The notes: a model not told the origin generated them from the sequence alone. Shown: positions 36,901-48,870, counted from the first letter of the stretch. The stretch is 64,000 nucleotides of DNA from Castanea sativa (GCF_040712315.1 NC_134022.1:4278001-4342000), one strand, 5' to 3'. Made by a program: numbers and translations.

Positions 36901-38997
36901 GTACTGCCACTTTCATTGTAAAACTTGGAATTCCAGAGCGATCAAATGAATCTAAGCTTCCCTTTACACCTAAAGTACCAGCAAATCATGGTCAGACAAA
37001 TTTTCCAGGGCTGAAAGTTCTTGTTATGGATGATAACGGGTCAGTAACATTGCCATCTTTTGTACTTCAGTCCTGGATTTGTATCTATGGTTGTGAAATA
37101 ATACCAAACAAAATGTCATTTAATTGATTCTAAGATCATTAGACCACGTAATCATGGATTTTGAATAAGAACATTATGCACACCTCTCATAGCAATCAAA
37201 GTGCGTTGTCTCCCAATGTATTTATGTTACTCTTTCTCTTTTTCTTTAGTGTTTTGTGGATAGGTGCAGTTCCACAAAATAGTTTTAGTGGCCAACTAGG
37301 TTGTGGTTTGTCTTATTTATAAGACTTTAGGTAAAAACCTTATAGAGAGATTGAATATGGGATCCTTAGGGATATTAATCTTTAGCTATAAAAATTAATC
37401 ATTTCCTTTAAAAGGCTATTGACATGAACTTGTAAACTCTTTTCTGTAATCAAATCATTCAATTGATCCTTGAAGATTTGAAAATTACAAGTGAGGTCTG
37501 CACCTACAATTTCTCATATTTTTCCTTCCACCATTCAATATTCCACATGAGCCTCTACTTCAAAACAATTTCTAAAAACTCTTAATATATGTGTATATGT
37601 AGTTTGAAAAATGTCACCAGCCAAGTCTCATTTAAGTCCAACCCCCATAGAAATTTTTGTTATATACTGTCTCCTTTAAGAGACTATTGGGTTCCTTGCC
37701 TTTGGTTCATTAGCCACCGGTATGATTTTTCTAAATTGATGCCCTAACAAAATCTATGTCAACATCATATGTCTCACTTTATCAATAATTATACCCATAC
37801 ATGTATGCGAATATGACGTTTATTATTAAATAATAAATTCTTTTACTTCTTTGTTGAGTGTTTAATTACCAATTCTCTTAAAAGCTTAAGTTATTAGAAA
37901 ATGGTAAATTTAATCATTTAACAATAGTTTTAACCCCCCCCCCACCCCCTCTCGTATGGGTCTAACTCCCCCTTAATAAATGGGGCCCAACCCAACATGT
38001 GGGATTTTTAACATTTTTAATAGGAGGTAGAGTAAAGTCAAGATTGAACTCAGGAATCAGAATCTACTGCCATGATACTATATTAAATTACCAATTCTCC
38101 CAAAAACTTAAACTATTAGAAAATGGTGAATTTAATCATTTAACCATAGTTCTAATATTGAAGGTATAGGATTCTTATCCGAATTTTTATTTTTTTATTT
38201 CTAACATGTACCACTATCTTATTAGGGGTTTATAAATTATTTACTCACTTAGTGAGGTATAGACAGGCTGGAATACGACAACGTTTCTATGGTTACAATC
38301 CTTGAAACAATTAATAAAAATGGTTTTTTTTTTTTTTTGATAAGTAGAAATGGCTTGGGAAATGAGAGGTTGGGATTTAATCTGATTTTGAGAATTAAGC
38401 AAAATGCACTGGTTTAATTTTTGCCAAAATTTGTGAAGTTTCTTGGAGGTACTGAAATGATGTCTTTTTGTCTCCAAAACATTTCCCATGGCATTTCTGT
38501 TAGTTCATCTATGTTTCTGTTTGACTTTGAACACACTATAAACAGAATCACACTTGAGATCAGATGATCTGGTAACTGGGCTCTAACTAATCCTGGATCA
38601 CTTGGGATGTGTCATATTTGACCTCTAGCTCAGGCTTTGAGCTTGCAAAATGTCTCCAACCAAGGCAATGCAGGCATAAAGAACATAAAATCCAAGTTAG
38701 CTCAGTCTTTGAGTTAACAAAATGTCTCCAATGAAGTTAGCCCAACCTCTTCCTTTTGCAGCTGGACATCTGGCAGGTCAGGCAGGTCATCTAAAGAACA
38801 TAAATTCCAAGTTGCCACCAGGCAAACTGATAGAAGTCATAATGTAAACAACAACAATTGGCAAAACCTGGCATCTCAAACATTGACAAGGGAGAAGGCT
38901 TTAATAAGGATGGCATTCTATTCAGGGCAAGGCTTGCTAATTAGCTTAAGGAAAATATAGTTACCACTTACCACTTTCCAAATTTCCATTAATATCT

Positions 38998-39040
<43 letters not shown>

Positions 39041-39796
39041 GTGTATGCAAGTCTTTATTAATTTAATTACACCACTGATCTTGCATTAAATTTGGACTTA
39101 AAGCCATGGCACTTGAAATGCTTAAATACAGCTACAATTTTCTTTGGTCAACGGCTTTATTGTGTTGTGATGGTTGAAGTTCTTGAAAACTGGGATTTTA
39201 GTTCAAGTAATCTTGACAAAGTCTGAACTAGTCAACTTGTTTACATTACTGGTTGGACTTTTAGACTGTAAGAAGTCTAAATTGTATATTGAAATTACAA
39301 ACAATGGGATGGTGTGGCACTTATAGTTTAAAATGTGTTTATATTTAGTGATAGTTACTATCATTTCAAGTTCTATGGAACTACTGTTAGCAATTTCAAT
39401 CACATTACTGAATGTTTAATTTTATTTGTGTTATACAGGGTTAGCAGGACAGTGACAAAGGGGCTACTTGAGCACTTGGGATGTGATGTATCAACTGTAA
39501 GCTCAAGCGAGGAGTGCTTGCGTGTTGTTTCTCATGAACACCAGGTGGTGTTCTTGGATGTGTGCATGCCTGGTATAGATGGTTTTGAGCTTGCTGTCAC
39601 TATACGTGAAAAATTTGCAAAACGTCATGAAAAGCCACTTATAGTAGCACTTACTGGAAACACAGACAAGGTTACGAAGGAGAACTGTATGAGGGTTGGT
39701 ATAAATGGAGTAATACTGAAACCCATTTCAGTTGATAAAATGAGGAGCATTTTATCAGAACTTTTGGAGCACCGAGTTCTATATGAGGCCCTATAA
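30067..39796 (+). CDS. ETR1: Ethylene receptor ETR1 (subfamily I, hybrid histidine kinase)
   Basis: Six coding exons: 30067-30978, 35684-36052, 36168-36434, 36528-36655, 36842-37039 and 39439-39796. All introns are GT-AG and the phases fit. Two in-frame ATGs compete (30067, 30073). The second gives 741 residues and numbering equal to Arabidopsis ETR1, so it is the better start. Visible features are: C4 and C6 (dimer disulfides); three membrane segments with copper-binding C65 and H69 ([12 protein letters not shown]); a GAF domain (~160-305); the kinase with H353 in NHEMRTPMH; the N box (VVGNAVKFS); glycine boxes DSGSGI and [12 protein letters not shown]; and a receiver domain with phospho-acceptor D663 ([10 protein letters not shown]). 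Complete H/N/G boxes and the absence of an N-terminal extension place it in subfamily I. It acts at the ER/Golgi membrane, binding ethylene and keeping CTR1 active until hormone binds (family knowledge). Coding intron 1 (4705 bp) and intron 5 (2399 bp) are unusually long; intron 1 is filled with transposons. Confidence 0.96.
31620..31635. repeat. Target-site duplication of L1 LINE (left)
   Basis: CTGAGTCCTAGACATC, repeated with one mismatch at 33559-33574 (CTGAGCCCTAGACATC). Confidence 0.85.
31636..33558 (-). mobile_element. 5'-truncated L1-type LINE in ETR1 intron 1, antisense
   Basis: The minus strand encodes the second half of a plant L1 reverse transcriptase ([13 protein letters not shown], active-site FADDT at ~33300, [11 protein letters not shown]), then the linker region ([18 protein letters not shown]) and the zinc-binding RT domain ([20 protein letters not shown]). 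The 3' end has a poly(A) tail, seen as the T run at ~31637-31651, and a 16-bp target duplication with one mismatch brackets the insert. The copy begins within RT, so it was truncated on insertion. Damage is light: one TAG at 32878 where Trp is expected and a frameshift near 32205. It is probably a fairly recent insertion. Confidence 0.92.
33559..33574. repeat. Target-site duplication of L1 LINE (right)
   Basis: CTGAGCCCTAGACATC; see the partner at 31620-31635. Confidence 0.85.
33641..33684. repeat. (TA)n microsatellite in ETR1 intron 1
   Basis: About 22 TA units. A second TA run lies at about 33930-33966, next to a MITE. Confidence 0.95.
33999..34347. mobile_element. MITE of the GGGTTCAAGTTACACC family in ETR1 intron 1
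   Basis: Starts GGTTGGGTTCAAATTACACC and ends GGTGCAACTAGAACCCA, an inverted pair. Inner words (TTACACCACTCAATATCTTT, then TTGATGAATCCA) match the 21940-22335 copy. It is bordered on the left by TA repeats, as in that copy. Confidence 0.75.
34567..35060. mobile_element. hAT-type MITE in ETR1 intron 1 with perfect 8-bp target duplication
   Basis: The element starts CTAAGAAGCATGACACGGG and ends GTGTTCGTGCTTCCTAG, an inverted-repeat pair. The 8-bp GTTATAAT occurs exactly at both borders (34559-34566 and 35061-35068), the length expected for hAT insertions. It is 494 bp, with no transposase. Inner GACACGGGTACA words recur three times. Confidence 0.88.
38997..39036. repeat. (CT)n microsatellite in ETR1 intron 5
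   Basis: Uninterrupted CT run of ~20 units in the 2.4-kb intron that splits the codon before the receiver domain. Confidence 0.95.
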
Positions 39797-42355
39797 GCAG
39801 CAGAAATATGCAACACCATTTGAGTGGTTTCAGTCTTGTGTATATACCACGTGTATTGGAAACTTACATTAAAAATGAAGCAATGATGCAAATAACATGA
39901 CATTCTAGAAACGGTTTTATGTATTCTTTTTGTGCAATTTGCTACAAAACGTTGGCAAGAAAGAATGATGATGGCTTGCTGCCATTGTTTTTTGTAAACG
40001 AGTTGGTTCTAATTCGAATCAAAAAGGAAATTGTCATTTGGTAACTTCTACAATGAATTGCTCTCTTCTATTAATTTGAAAATTTATTTTGAGTTCTAAT
40101 ATAGAAACATCCAATGTTCCATTCTCTATGCTATTAGTCCATGGGAATTCTGAGGTGTCCTATTAATTGGGAGTGGAATAGTCCGACAAAGGCTGGGAGA
40201 TCACTTCCTTATATGAAAGTTCTCTCGCGAAACACCTAGTTTTATAAATCTTATCAACACACACTTCGTATAACATCTATCATCTCCTTTCATTTTGTTA
40301 CTAGCATTCTCTTCAAATGCCATTTTTAGCTAAAAAAATTTAGTACGGTTCATAAAAACTACAAAAAAATCTAGTCTCATCAATTCAGCAGGGGTGAACA
40401 GTAGATTTTTTTTGTTTAATTTGGTAGCTGTGAAAACGTGGTGAACGACTTCATTTTGCTGGATTTTAGTTTTGGAGTTTGGGATTCGACTTGTAGAATT
40501 TGATTATTAGCACACAAGCTAGTATCATCAATTTTATATTTACAACTTAGAAAAAGTTGTAAAAGAATTTTTTTGATAATTTGATAGTTGAGTGAGAGGA
40601 TAACAGGAGGTTTCAACAAAATGAGTTGCATGTCCCTCAACAAAATTTTTATATAAAAAAAAAATGTAAAGAAATTGTCACTACTCTTTCTTCTTCTTTT
40701 TCCCCTAAGTAATAACAGTAGTCACGTGAGTCGATATGTTTAATAAAATCAAGTATTCACTTAGCATAATTAATTTTTTAGGATTAAAATGAAATTATAT
40801 CCAAATATAATTGAAGAGATTTTTTTTTGTCATAAATAAAATAATCTTTTGATAAGTAATTAAGGAAAACGAGAGAAATAGATGAAGGTTATGTAGGTGC
40901 AAACTGCTCATTTCTCCTAAAAGCAAAAAGTATATTATGTCTTAGCCACATAGAGCATCACGTATATATTGTATAGACTCCATCCACCAACAAAGATAAT
41001 ATCTAGTGTTTCAAAGATAATATCTAGGACAATTGTAGAAACAAACAATTAATTATAGTCTACAACATACATCATCATTGTTTTTTTTTTTTTGTTAGAA
41101 GTGTTCTTTCCTTTTCTCGATTCTTAGTACAATTTCTTCTCTTCTCTAACATACTTCTCTTTCTCTACTTCATCTTCTTTTTCTCTTTTTTGTTTTTTTT
41201 CTCTTTAATAGTGCACTCCGGTAACTTTAGCATCTCATCTTTCTCATCTTTTTTATATTTTTTATTTTACTGCCCCCCTCTATCCTTTTCATCCTTATTC
41301 TTCCTCTTCTTCTTTTTTCCTTTGTTTTTAATATATTTACGCTCATCATTTTTTTGATGCTCTCAATCCCTCTCCTTTGCAAATCCATTGCTTTTCTCTA
41401 ATATTCGCCATTAACAAAACCCACTTTTCATTTGGCTCGGAATCAATGATAGTTTTACCTTGACCCTCTCAAATACAAATTTTTTTACTTTGCCCATGCA
41501 CATATTGTGGGTGTGAGATATTGCACTCATTTGAATCTATTAGAGATATATTAGCTCATTAGCATAGACCCAAACTTAATTATACTTTGTGTGCAAGTCA
41601 AGTCTCTTACTTGTATTAGAAGAATATTAGTTTAAGGTTTAGTCTACTATATATACCTATATTATGGTTCATTGTAACACAGGTTTTGTACTTCACTTTT
41701 ATATAATAAATATGTAGCCCTTAAGAGTTTCTTCCGTGAAATATATCATAGCTAATATTTAACAGAAACATTAGTAGCATGTTGCTATTTTATTATTCGG
41801 TTACATTTTTTTAAGTAGTAGAAAATATCCCCTATATCCCTTTGTAATTAGCATTACATTGCATCAAATATGCCTAGATATTTTCCCTACCTTATAAAGC
41901 CGACTGATTACAGTTTTGAAAACAAAACGCGTAGAGAATAGAGATTTGAAGAAACGGGAGCACGGGAGATCGAAGGTGGAGGATGAACTCCTAGCAGGGG
42001 TTCAGTTACTTATAAATTTTAATTTTTTTTTATGCTAATAGTATCTCAATACGTTGTATTGAAATACCTTGGTGCAAACCAATTTTAGATAAGTATTGAC
42101 ACAGTCATTACAATTTTTACTGTATTATTCTTATAAAGTAAAGTGTGATCAATCACGACAAAAAAAATTCAAACATGAAATAATGAGATAATCACAATCA
42201 TTACCACGTCAATTTGTAAGTCTTATGTAATAAGATTTGTAATGCAATACCTTTAACCAATGGCGGAGTTAGAAAATATTTCTGGTGGACCTAGGTAAAC
42301 ACGATGAAGTTCTTATGTATAAAAAAAATGACTAAAAAAATCTTAATTCCATAAA
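39797..42355. other. Intergenic region, no gene seen
   Basis: ETR1 3' flank followed by AT-rich sequence with poly-pyrimidine tracts (41100-41400). No open frame above ~75 codons and nothing recognisable. Confidence 0.65.
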
Positions 42356-42364
42356 TTAAATTTA
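42356..42364. repeat. 9-bp target-site duplication of MULE (left)
   Basis: TTAAATTTA, identical to 49614-49622. The 9-bp length is diagnostic for Mutator-like elements. Confidence 0.93.
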
Positions 42365-42792
42365 GGGGTAATTACATATGACCCACCTGTGGTTTGGGCA
42401 AAAATCACGTTGCCTATTCATGGTTTGAAAAGTATTACTTAACCCACCCGTGGTATGTTTCTGTCAATCTCTGTAACCCACCTCAGTCTCAGCCATTACA
42501 AAAACACCTCTTAACCCCAAAACACAACATAACGTGGATCAAAACACCCAAAACTCAAAAACTTTTCGAGAAAGAGACCTGTGGTAAGATCAATGTGTTC
42601 TTCGTGGTTTGGAGTGTCTGGAGGGGGAGAAAACACAAGTTTTGCAACATCGTAGCTAGGGAAGGTAGTTTTAGTAAAGAAAATCAAGGTATTTGTGTCT
42701 GTTCTCGATTTAGGGTTTCAGATTTTGTTCAAGTGCCAACTTACTGTATGAAACTCTAAATTTGGGCTTCCTAAAAATCGTGTTTTGTTGAT

Positions 42793-43320
42793 ATGTCTTC
42801 ATCAAGTGGTAATTTCTCGGGTTCATGTGGGCATATGTGCAATGAGCAAACTTGTGTTTTGAGAACAAGTTTGAGTTTGTACAATTTTGGGAGGAGGTTC
42901 TTGGGTTGTAGCCGTTATAAGGTTGGTCCTAAGTGTCCTTTCTTTGTTTTGCTTGATAACCCAACCTATCCTCGTGGGAATGAAATTGCACCTTTGGCTC
43001 TAGAGAGGATGTCTAGGCTTCAGAGTGCTTTCCAACTTGCCAATGAGAGGGAAATGACGGCTCTGGAAACGGCAGAAGAAGCTAGGCAAATGACAGAAAA
43101 GGCTCTTGAAGAGGAAGCCAAAGCCAAGGAGAGGGAGAGAAAGGCTCGAGCTGTCTATGCAAAAGCTAAGGAAAAGGCCATGTTTGCTAAAGAGAAGCAG
43201 AGAATGTGGAAGTTTGCATGCATTTTGTCATGGATCTTTTTTGTTATTGTTATGCTGTTGTTGTTGTGTTTTGGCTCAATTGAGTTCTCTGGAGTGAAGA
43301 GACCAAGGTTGTTGCCCTGA
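42793..43320 (+). CDS. GRF-type zinc finger, coiled-coil, single-pass membrane protein carried by the MULE
   Basis: An intact 175-codon gene begins 140 bp inside the left terminal repeat. Residues ~12-55 match the GRF zinc finger pattern: candidate ligands C16, C21, C39 and C48, with the hallmark GRRFLGCSRY then CPFF. Residues ~75-138 are a highly charged heptad-like coiled coil rich in Ala, Glu and Lys (AEEARQMTEKALEEEAKAKE). Residues ~139-160 are a strongly hydrophobic segment (SWIFFVIVMLLLLCFG), followed by a short basic tail (VKRPRLLP). GRF fingers in other proteins bind nucleic acid, often single-stranded DNA (family knowledge). A role in transposition, nuclear-envelope anchoring or host targeting is only speculation. 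The frame has no stop, in contrast to the transposase in the same element. Confidence 0.8.
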   Translation: MSSSSGNFSGSCGHMCNEQTCVLRTSLSLYNFGRRFLGCSRYKVGPKCPFFVLLDNPTYPRGNEIAPLALERMSRLQSAFQLANEREMTALETAEEARQMTEKALEEEAKAKERERKARAVYAKAKEKAMFAKEKQRMWKFACILSWIFFVIVMLLLLCFGSIEFSGVKRPRLLP

Positions 43321-43572
43321 AATAGTTAATTGGCTAGTAGAGATAGTTATGGCAATGGTGTTAATGAATTTGCATTGTAATAGCACTAGCCTACTGATGT
43401 AATGTTTTGATGTGTCAATGAACAAAGAATTGGTCAATTATTGAGTATTGTTTTGTGCATACCATAACAACTATTCAATGAAAGAAGTATTGGTCATGCC
43501 ACTGGTCTTTGGGCATATAATGAAAGAAGTATTGGTCAATTATCAATGACCTGCTCATACCATAACAACCAT

Positions 43573-43693
43573 TCCACAATAACAACTTCCATACACTCTG
43601 TATTGGAAAAAAAAATCTACTTGGACACAATCTATAGTAGCAATAAATAAACTTCCATATAATCCGGTTTGGACAAATAATGTTTCATACAGT
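43573..43693. repeat. ~115-bp direct repeat flanking the nested MULE, copy 1
   Basis: Contains CTTCCATACACTCTGTATTG, CTACTTGGACACAATCT and TTTGGACAAATAATGTT; the same words in the same order occur at 45141-45250. The nested element therefore sits between two copies of a pre-existing tandem repeat of the host MULE. Confidence 0.85.
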
Positions 43694-43734
43694 TACCTAC
43701 ACATACCATAACAACCATTTCACAATAAGAACTT

Positions 43735-45139
43735 GGTGAAAAACTCATTTTCGTCCCTACATTTTCACGCGATTCCCACTTTAGTCCCTAACTTTTTTTT
43801 CCACCGTTTTTAATCCATATCCTGGAAAACGCGTCTCGTTTTTGTTCCTGCCGTTACATCAGAGACGAAAAGTGCACATGTGGCAAACGGAACTATTAAA
43901 ATAATAATAATAAATTTTATTTTGCATTAAAAATGCATATCAGCATCTAAATTAAAAAAAAAATTATTAATTTTAACTAAATAAAAAAATTAAAAACAGA
44001 AAGAAAAACCAAAAATCACATGAATTTAGATCTAAGTGTGTCTTGAACAAGAACAACAAGAACACAAACCCAGATCTAAGAACACAAAATTAAAATCCAA
44101 AACTGAAAACATACACAACAACAACAAGACCAATACTAAGAGCTTCAAAATTCTTAAATTTCTTTATGTGAATTCCTCGTTGCTTAAAAGAAAAAAATTA
44201 AAGCAATATTTAAACTTTTCTTTTGCTTTTGCATCTTTCTGCTCAGCTTTCTAGGCAACCAAACAGATTCAAACAAAAGCAAAAAACAAACAAATTCCTC
44301 AAAACCCTCACCACTCAAAGTGATACGGCAACGAGATCTTCGACAAGGTCGTGAGCGAGTTCCTCCGGCTCTAAAGAAGCGCAAATGGTGAGACCGAGCC
44401 GTGGGCAATTTTTCGAAACTGTGCGTCGCAGACATCTCCGTCGCTGAGCTTCACCTCGACCACCTTCCCACCGACCTTGGCGGCGCCGATATCTCTCCTT
44501 TGTCCAGCTCTCTCAACTCTCACTGTGTCTCACCCTCTCTTTTGCTTTGATTTTTGAATCTCAGCTCTATTGGGGTTTGATATTTTGTTGCTTTTGTTAG
44601 GGGGTTCATGTGTTGTTCTATATGCTTAGATCCCTATTAATAGTTCGGGAAAGATTGTTTTGAGCTTGGAATATTGATCTTGTTCTTATTTAATTCCTTG
44701 TTCATGTTTATTCTGATGTGGATCTTATGTTTAATATTGAGATCTTATTTTTTGAGTTATTCATGATTTTTGGATTTTAATTTTGTGTTCTTAGATCTGG
44801 GTTTGTGTTCTTGTTATTCTTGTTCAAGACACACTTAGATCTAAATTCATGTGATTTTTGGTTTTTCTTTCTGTTTTTAATTTTTTTTATTTAGTTAAAA
44901 TTAATTAAATTTTTTTTTAATTTAGATGCTAATGTGGCATTTTTTATGCAAAATAAATTTTTTTATTATTATTTTAATAGTTCCGTTTGCCACATGTATA
45001 ATTTCCGTCTCAGATGTAACGGCAGGGACAAAAACGAGATGCGCTTTTCAGAATAGGGACTAAAAGCAGTGGAAAAAAAAAGTTAGGGACCAAAGTGGGA
45101 ATCACGTGAAAATGTAGGGACGAAAATGGGTTTTTCGCC
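43735..45139. mobile_element. Nested non-autonomous MULE (1.4 kb) with ~370-bp inverted repeats
   Basis: Arms at 43735-44102 and 44767-45139 are inverted repeats (starting GGTGAAAAACTCATTTTCGT and, reversed, GGCGAAAAACCCATTTTCGT). They extend through words such as CCGTTACATCAGA/TAACGGCAGG and AGATCTAAGTGTGTCTTGAA. Flanks are TAAGAACTT (43726-43734) and TAACAACTT (45140-45148), a 9-bp duplication with one mismatch. No transposase is encoded. The central unique part (about 44310-44500) is distinctly GC-rich and coding-like, suggesting a captured host fragment (Pack-MULE type); I could not name the source gene. Confidence 0.88.
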
Positions 45140-45140
45140 T

Positions 45141-45250
45141 AACAACTTCCATACACTCTGTATTGGAAAAATCTACTTGGACACAATCTGTAGCAGCAAT
45201 AATAAAACTTCCATATAATCTGGTTTGGACAAATAATGTTCCATACAAAC
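45141..45250. repeat. ~115-bp direct repeat flanking the nested MULE, copy 2
   Basis: Second copy of the unit at 43573-43693; differs by a few substitutions and small A-run changes. Confidence 0.85.
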
Positions 45251-45412
45251 TGAATTGAATAAATACCATAACTTCCATACCATAATACCACAACTTCCAA
45301 ATAATATAACAACTTCCATATAATACCACAAAATTTCATACCATAATAACAACCTGGAGTGTATTGTACCTTAACTTCGAGTAAATTATAAAAAAGCACA
45401 TTCCAAGGTTAG

Positions 45413-45456
<44 letters not shown>

Positions 45457-45689
45457 GATAATTACAAAAAGGTGATTTTTTTTACACTAATTGATAATTA
45501 CAAAAAGCCAACAGTGGTCTTAACAAAAAAAACTAGCTACAGGCCCACATGTTCCCACTAGCTTTACTCCCAATGCTGGCATGCGTACCCACTAGCTTCA
45601 TTTCTTGCCTTTACTCTTTCCACCCACTAAGTTCATTTTTGGTGGCCTTTGTGCAGCAAGCTGTCCTCTAGTCCTCACACCACTAGTGC

Positions 45690-48600
45690 TTCTATTTGTA
45701 GGTGAAGGCTACAAAATAAAAAATAGATCCACTTGTTAAAAAATATCCTAATCTACACAACCATCTAGGAAAGAGGTAACTCAACTTAGTTACATGTGAA
45801 GAACTTGGTAGGATATCCCAGGTCTCCCTAGGTGTGTGAAACTCTGGTTGTGAGGAAGAGAACCATCCTGCTCTCATGTGAGATGGCCTAGCTTGATTTC
45901 CTTGCTATGAGAATGAAGGCTGAGTGGCAGACCTCATGTTGTAAGTCTGGGTAGGCTGCTAGGATGGTGGCTGGGGTGTAGCCTAAGGTGCAGATCCAGA
46001 TCTAGTACTAAGTGCAGGCACCCCTCCCCTTGCCTGCAACAAAACCCAGTTTCAATACATTACTTCATTTTTAAGTTTAAAAAAAAGTTTTTTTTTTGCC
46101 ATTTAAATCTCAATTACTTATAGCTTTTTCTCTTTCAAGCCTCTGTCTCCTCTGCCATGGTGTCTCCCCAGTGATGCTAGTCTTGCGTCCTCTTGAATTA
46201 TGCCCTTCCCTTTTGCATTTCCCACACCTTACAAGTCTGTTCAGCCTACTTGCTTTGTAAGGGTTCTTAGGCTCATTAGGAGCCCTTTTTCTTTGCTTGG
46301 GTGGCCTGCCTGGTGGTTTGTATATGTGAGGTGCTAGAGGAGCAGGTTGTCCAGTCTCAGCCCATTCTGATTGGTCAGGCATGGGAGGAAATAACTCCTT
46401 GTATATCTCCATGTAAGTTTCTTTGTGGTAGCATGGGTGGGTGTAGGCTTTTGGTGTGTCAATGTTTGTATAAATGGCTATTATGGCATGTTTGCATGTA
46501 ATGCCATTTAAATCCCAATAACCTACAATTGCATGTCTTCTTGACAAGATCAACTATATGCCTCTCATATTGACTGGCTACCTCATAAAGGAAACTGTTA
46601 GCTGGGGTAGCACTAAATGGCTTGCTTTCAACCTTCAATTTCTCCGACTTATCTTGTATGCTTGGACACAACTTTCCAGTATACTTCTCTATCCTTCCCT
46701 TTTTGTGTAAAGCCTAGTCATAAGTCTAACCCTAATCCACTCCAACATTGCCAAGATAGGCTTGTCCCTAGACTTCAACATCATTGAGTTAAAAGACTCA
46801 CTCAAGTTATTTACCAAACAATCTGTTAAGGCTCTAAGAGTGAAGTGTGACCTTGTACACTATGCAGGTGTGATGTTTGCAAGATACTCATATGCCTTTT
46901 CATCCAAATCCTTTTATGTACTGCATGCATCTCTCAAACTCCCTTACTATTGTGGCAACAGCACACCTCCACAGTGCATCCTTCAGCTCCAATCCCTTGT
47001 GATCTACTTTGAAATTGTTCTAGATGTGTTTAACATAGTATCTATGCTCCACAGTAAGGAATAGTGTCTCTATTGCAAGTATAAGCCCCTGCAAATAACC
47101 AAACAAACAAACAAAACATGTTAGTTCAGCAAATGAAGTAAACCATTGAAGTATAACTGAACAAAACTTGCATACCTTTTACCTATCAGAAATGAAGACC
47201 AACTGAAGCTCTTCTGGCCTCCCTATATCATCAGCAAAAAATTCCAAAAACCATATCCAAGACTCCTTGTTTTCTTGTTCCACAACAGCCATGGCTACTG
47301 GAAAAATGTTGTCATTTGCATCCTTGGCAGTGGCAGATAAGATTTGCCCACCAAACCTGTGCTTTATGTGACAACCATCTAAACCTACAAATGGCCTACA
47401 TCTACCAAAAAATCCTACCTTTTGAGCATTGAACCTAACATACATCTTCTTAAATTTTGGCTGGGAAGTCTCATCAGTCATTTCTGTCTGTAGTATAACC
47501 CTACTCTCCTTGTCTACAGTGTTTATCATTTGTGCATAGTCCCTAAGGACACCATATTGTAATTGCTCATCTCCATTAATCAAATCCTTTGCCTTTCTCT
47601 TTGACCTATACACTTGGTTTACACTTAGGTCAACAGATAAATTTTGCATCACATGGTTGTTTACACCACTCACCTCCCAATTTGGATTTTTGCTAAAATC
47701 CTCAATGAACCTCTTAGCAACATAAGCTGATGTTGCTTGGCTATTTTTAAAAGACTTGGGGCAAGCACAGTCATCAATCAAGGTCTTAATCTGAAATGTT
47801 AGCTCTCAACTTATTTGAGATGCATAACATTTCCACCTGCACCCATTCTTGCAATGAACTGATATCTTGGTCCTCTCATTAAGCTTGAATTTGATGTCAA
47901 TAAGTTTTTTAATTGCATACTCCCTCAAAGCAGCTTTAAACACCTTTGCATTAGGAAACTTCATCTCCTTCTTCGGTACAACATTTCTCATGACACTCTT
48001 AGCATTAAACTCTAGCTGCTCAGGTACCTGCTCATCATTAGACCCATGCATGCTTACCAGGTCATCCTTAAGAGCTGGCTCAGCCCACTCAGGGTTTGCA
48101 TGGGGTGCATTGCTTGATTCTAGGGCTGCGTGGGGTGCATTACTTGATTCTGGGGCTGTATTGGGAGCATCACTTGATTTTGGAGTAGAACCTTGTGGAG
48201 CTGAGTTTGGAGCAGCAAATATGTCATCACCAAAGTCATCCCCCTCTAGGCCTTCATATAGCCAATCATCATCATCATCTCCTTCAACATTCTGTTCTTC
48301 AACCCTTGCACTAACCTCAACATCTTGTTCTTCAACTCTTGCACCAACCTCAACATCCTCGACATCTTCTTCTTCATCATTCTCATCATCTTCATCATAA
48401 TCACTCTCCAAATCTATTTCATCCACCCCTCCATCACCACCTACACCACCTATATCACCACCTACACCATCATCTGCCACTCCCCCTCTATCACCACCTA
48501 CAGCATCATCTGTCACTCCCCCTCCATCAGGATGCTCAACTACCAGTGGCTCCACATCTATGTCAGTATAGATTATGATTTTGTTAGTTGATCATGCCCT

Positions 48601-48870
48601 ATGAAGGGTAGTCATGTTCACCACATCTACATCTATTTTTATGGCCCTTAAATCATCCTCTAGACTACCTTCAGTAAGTAAATACCTATATCTACTATGT
48701 TCTTTAGGAGCAACAACTAGATGGCATAAATCCCGAATTTCAAAGAAACTCAACTTGTCAGGGTCAATCTCTGTCAATGTATGTACAGGCCCACCCACAT
48801 ATTCAAGGGTTGAGTCCTCCACAAAACATCCCCCAACATGAATTTCAATGTCAAATGTGAAGCCAACCAT
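45690..48870 (-). pseudogene. MuDR-type MULE transposase, disrupted
   Basis: The start is the ATG at 48870, directly after an acceptor-like TTAATTGCAG, so a leader intron is likely. Order of parts: N-terminal MuDR plant domain (VGFTFDIEIHVGG); an acidic repeat region; the MuDR DNA-binding-like block (MKFPNAKVFKAALREYAIKK); the MULE catalytic core (PFVGLDGCHIKHRFGGQ, with the first catalytic Asp, then FISDR); a SWIM zinc finger (TCNCR then ITCKHAI); and a CCHC-like knuckle in which the last Cys is lost (CGKCKREGHNSRGRK). A GT-AG intron lies after the DR-K-G site (donor ~47176, acceptor ~47090) and another before the last exon. Damage: in-frame stops at 48592, 47806 and 47179 (CAA to TAA), more after the intron, and a 1-nt frameshift inside the SWIM motif near 46530. 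Confidence 0.9.

Noticed and set aside
47867..48578. Plus-strand open frames up to 177 codons opposite the MULE transposase
   Set aside because: They are shadows of the acidic repeat region of the transposase (Ser-rich and His-rich translations).
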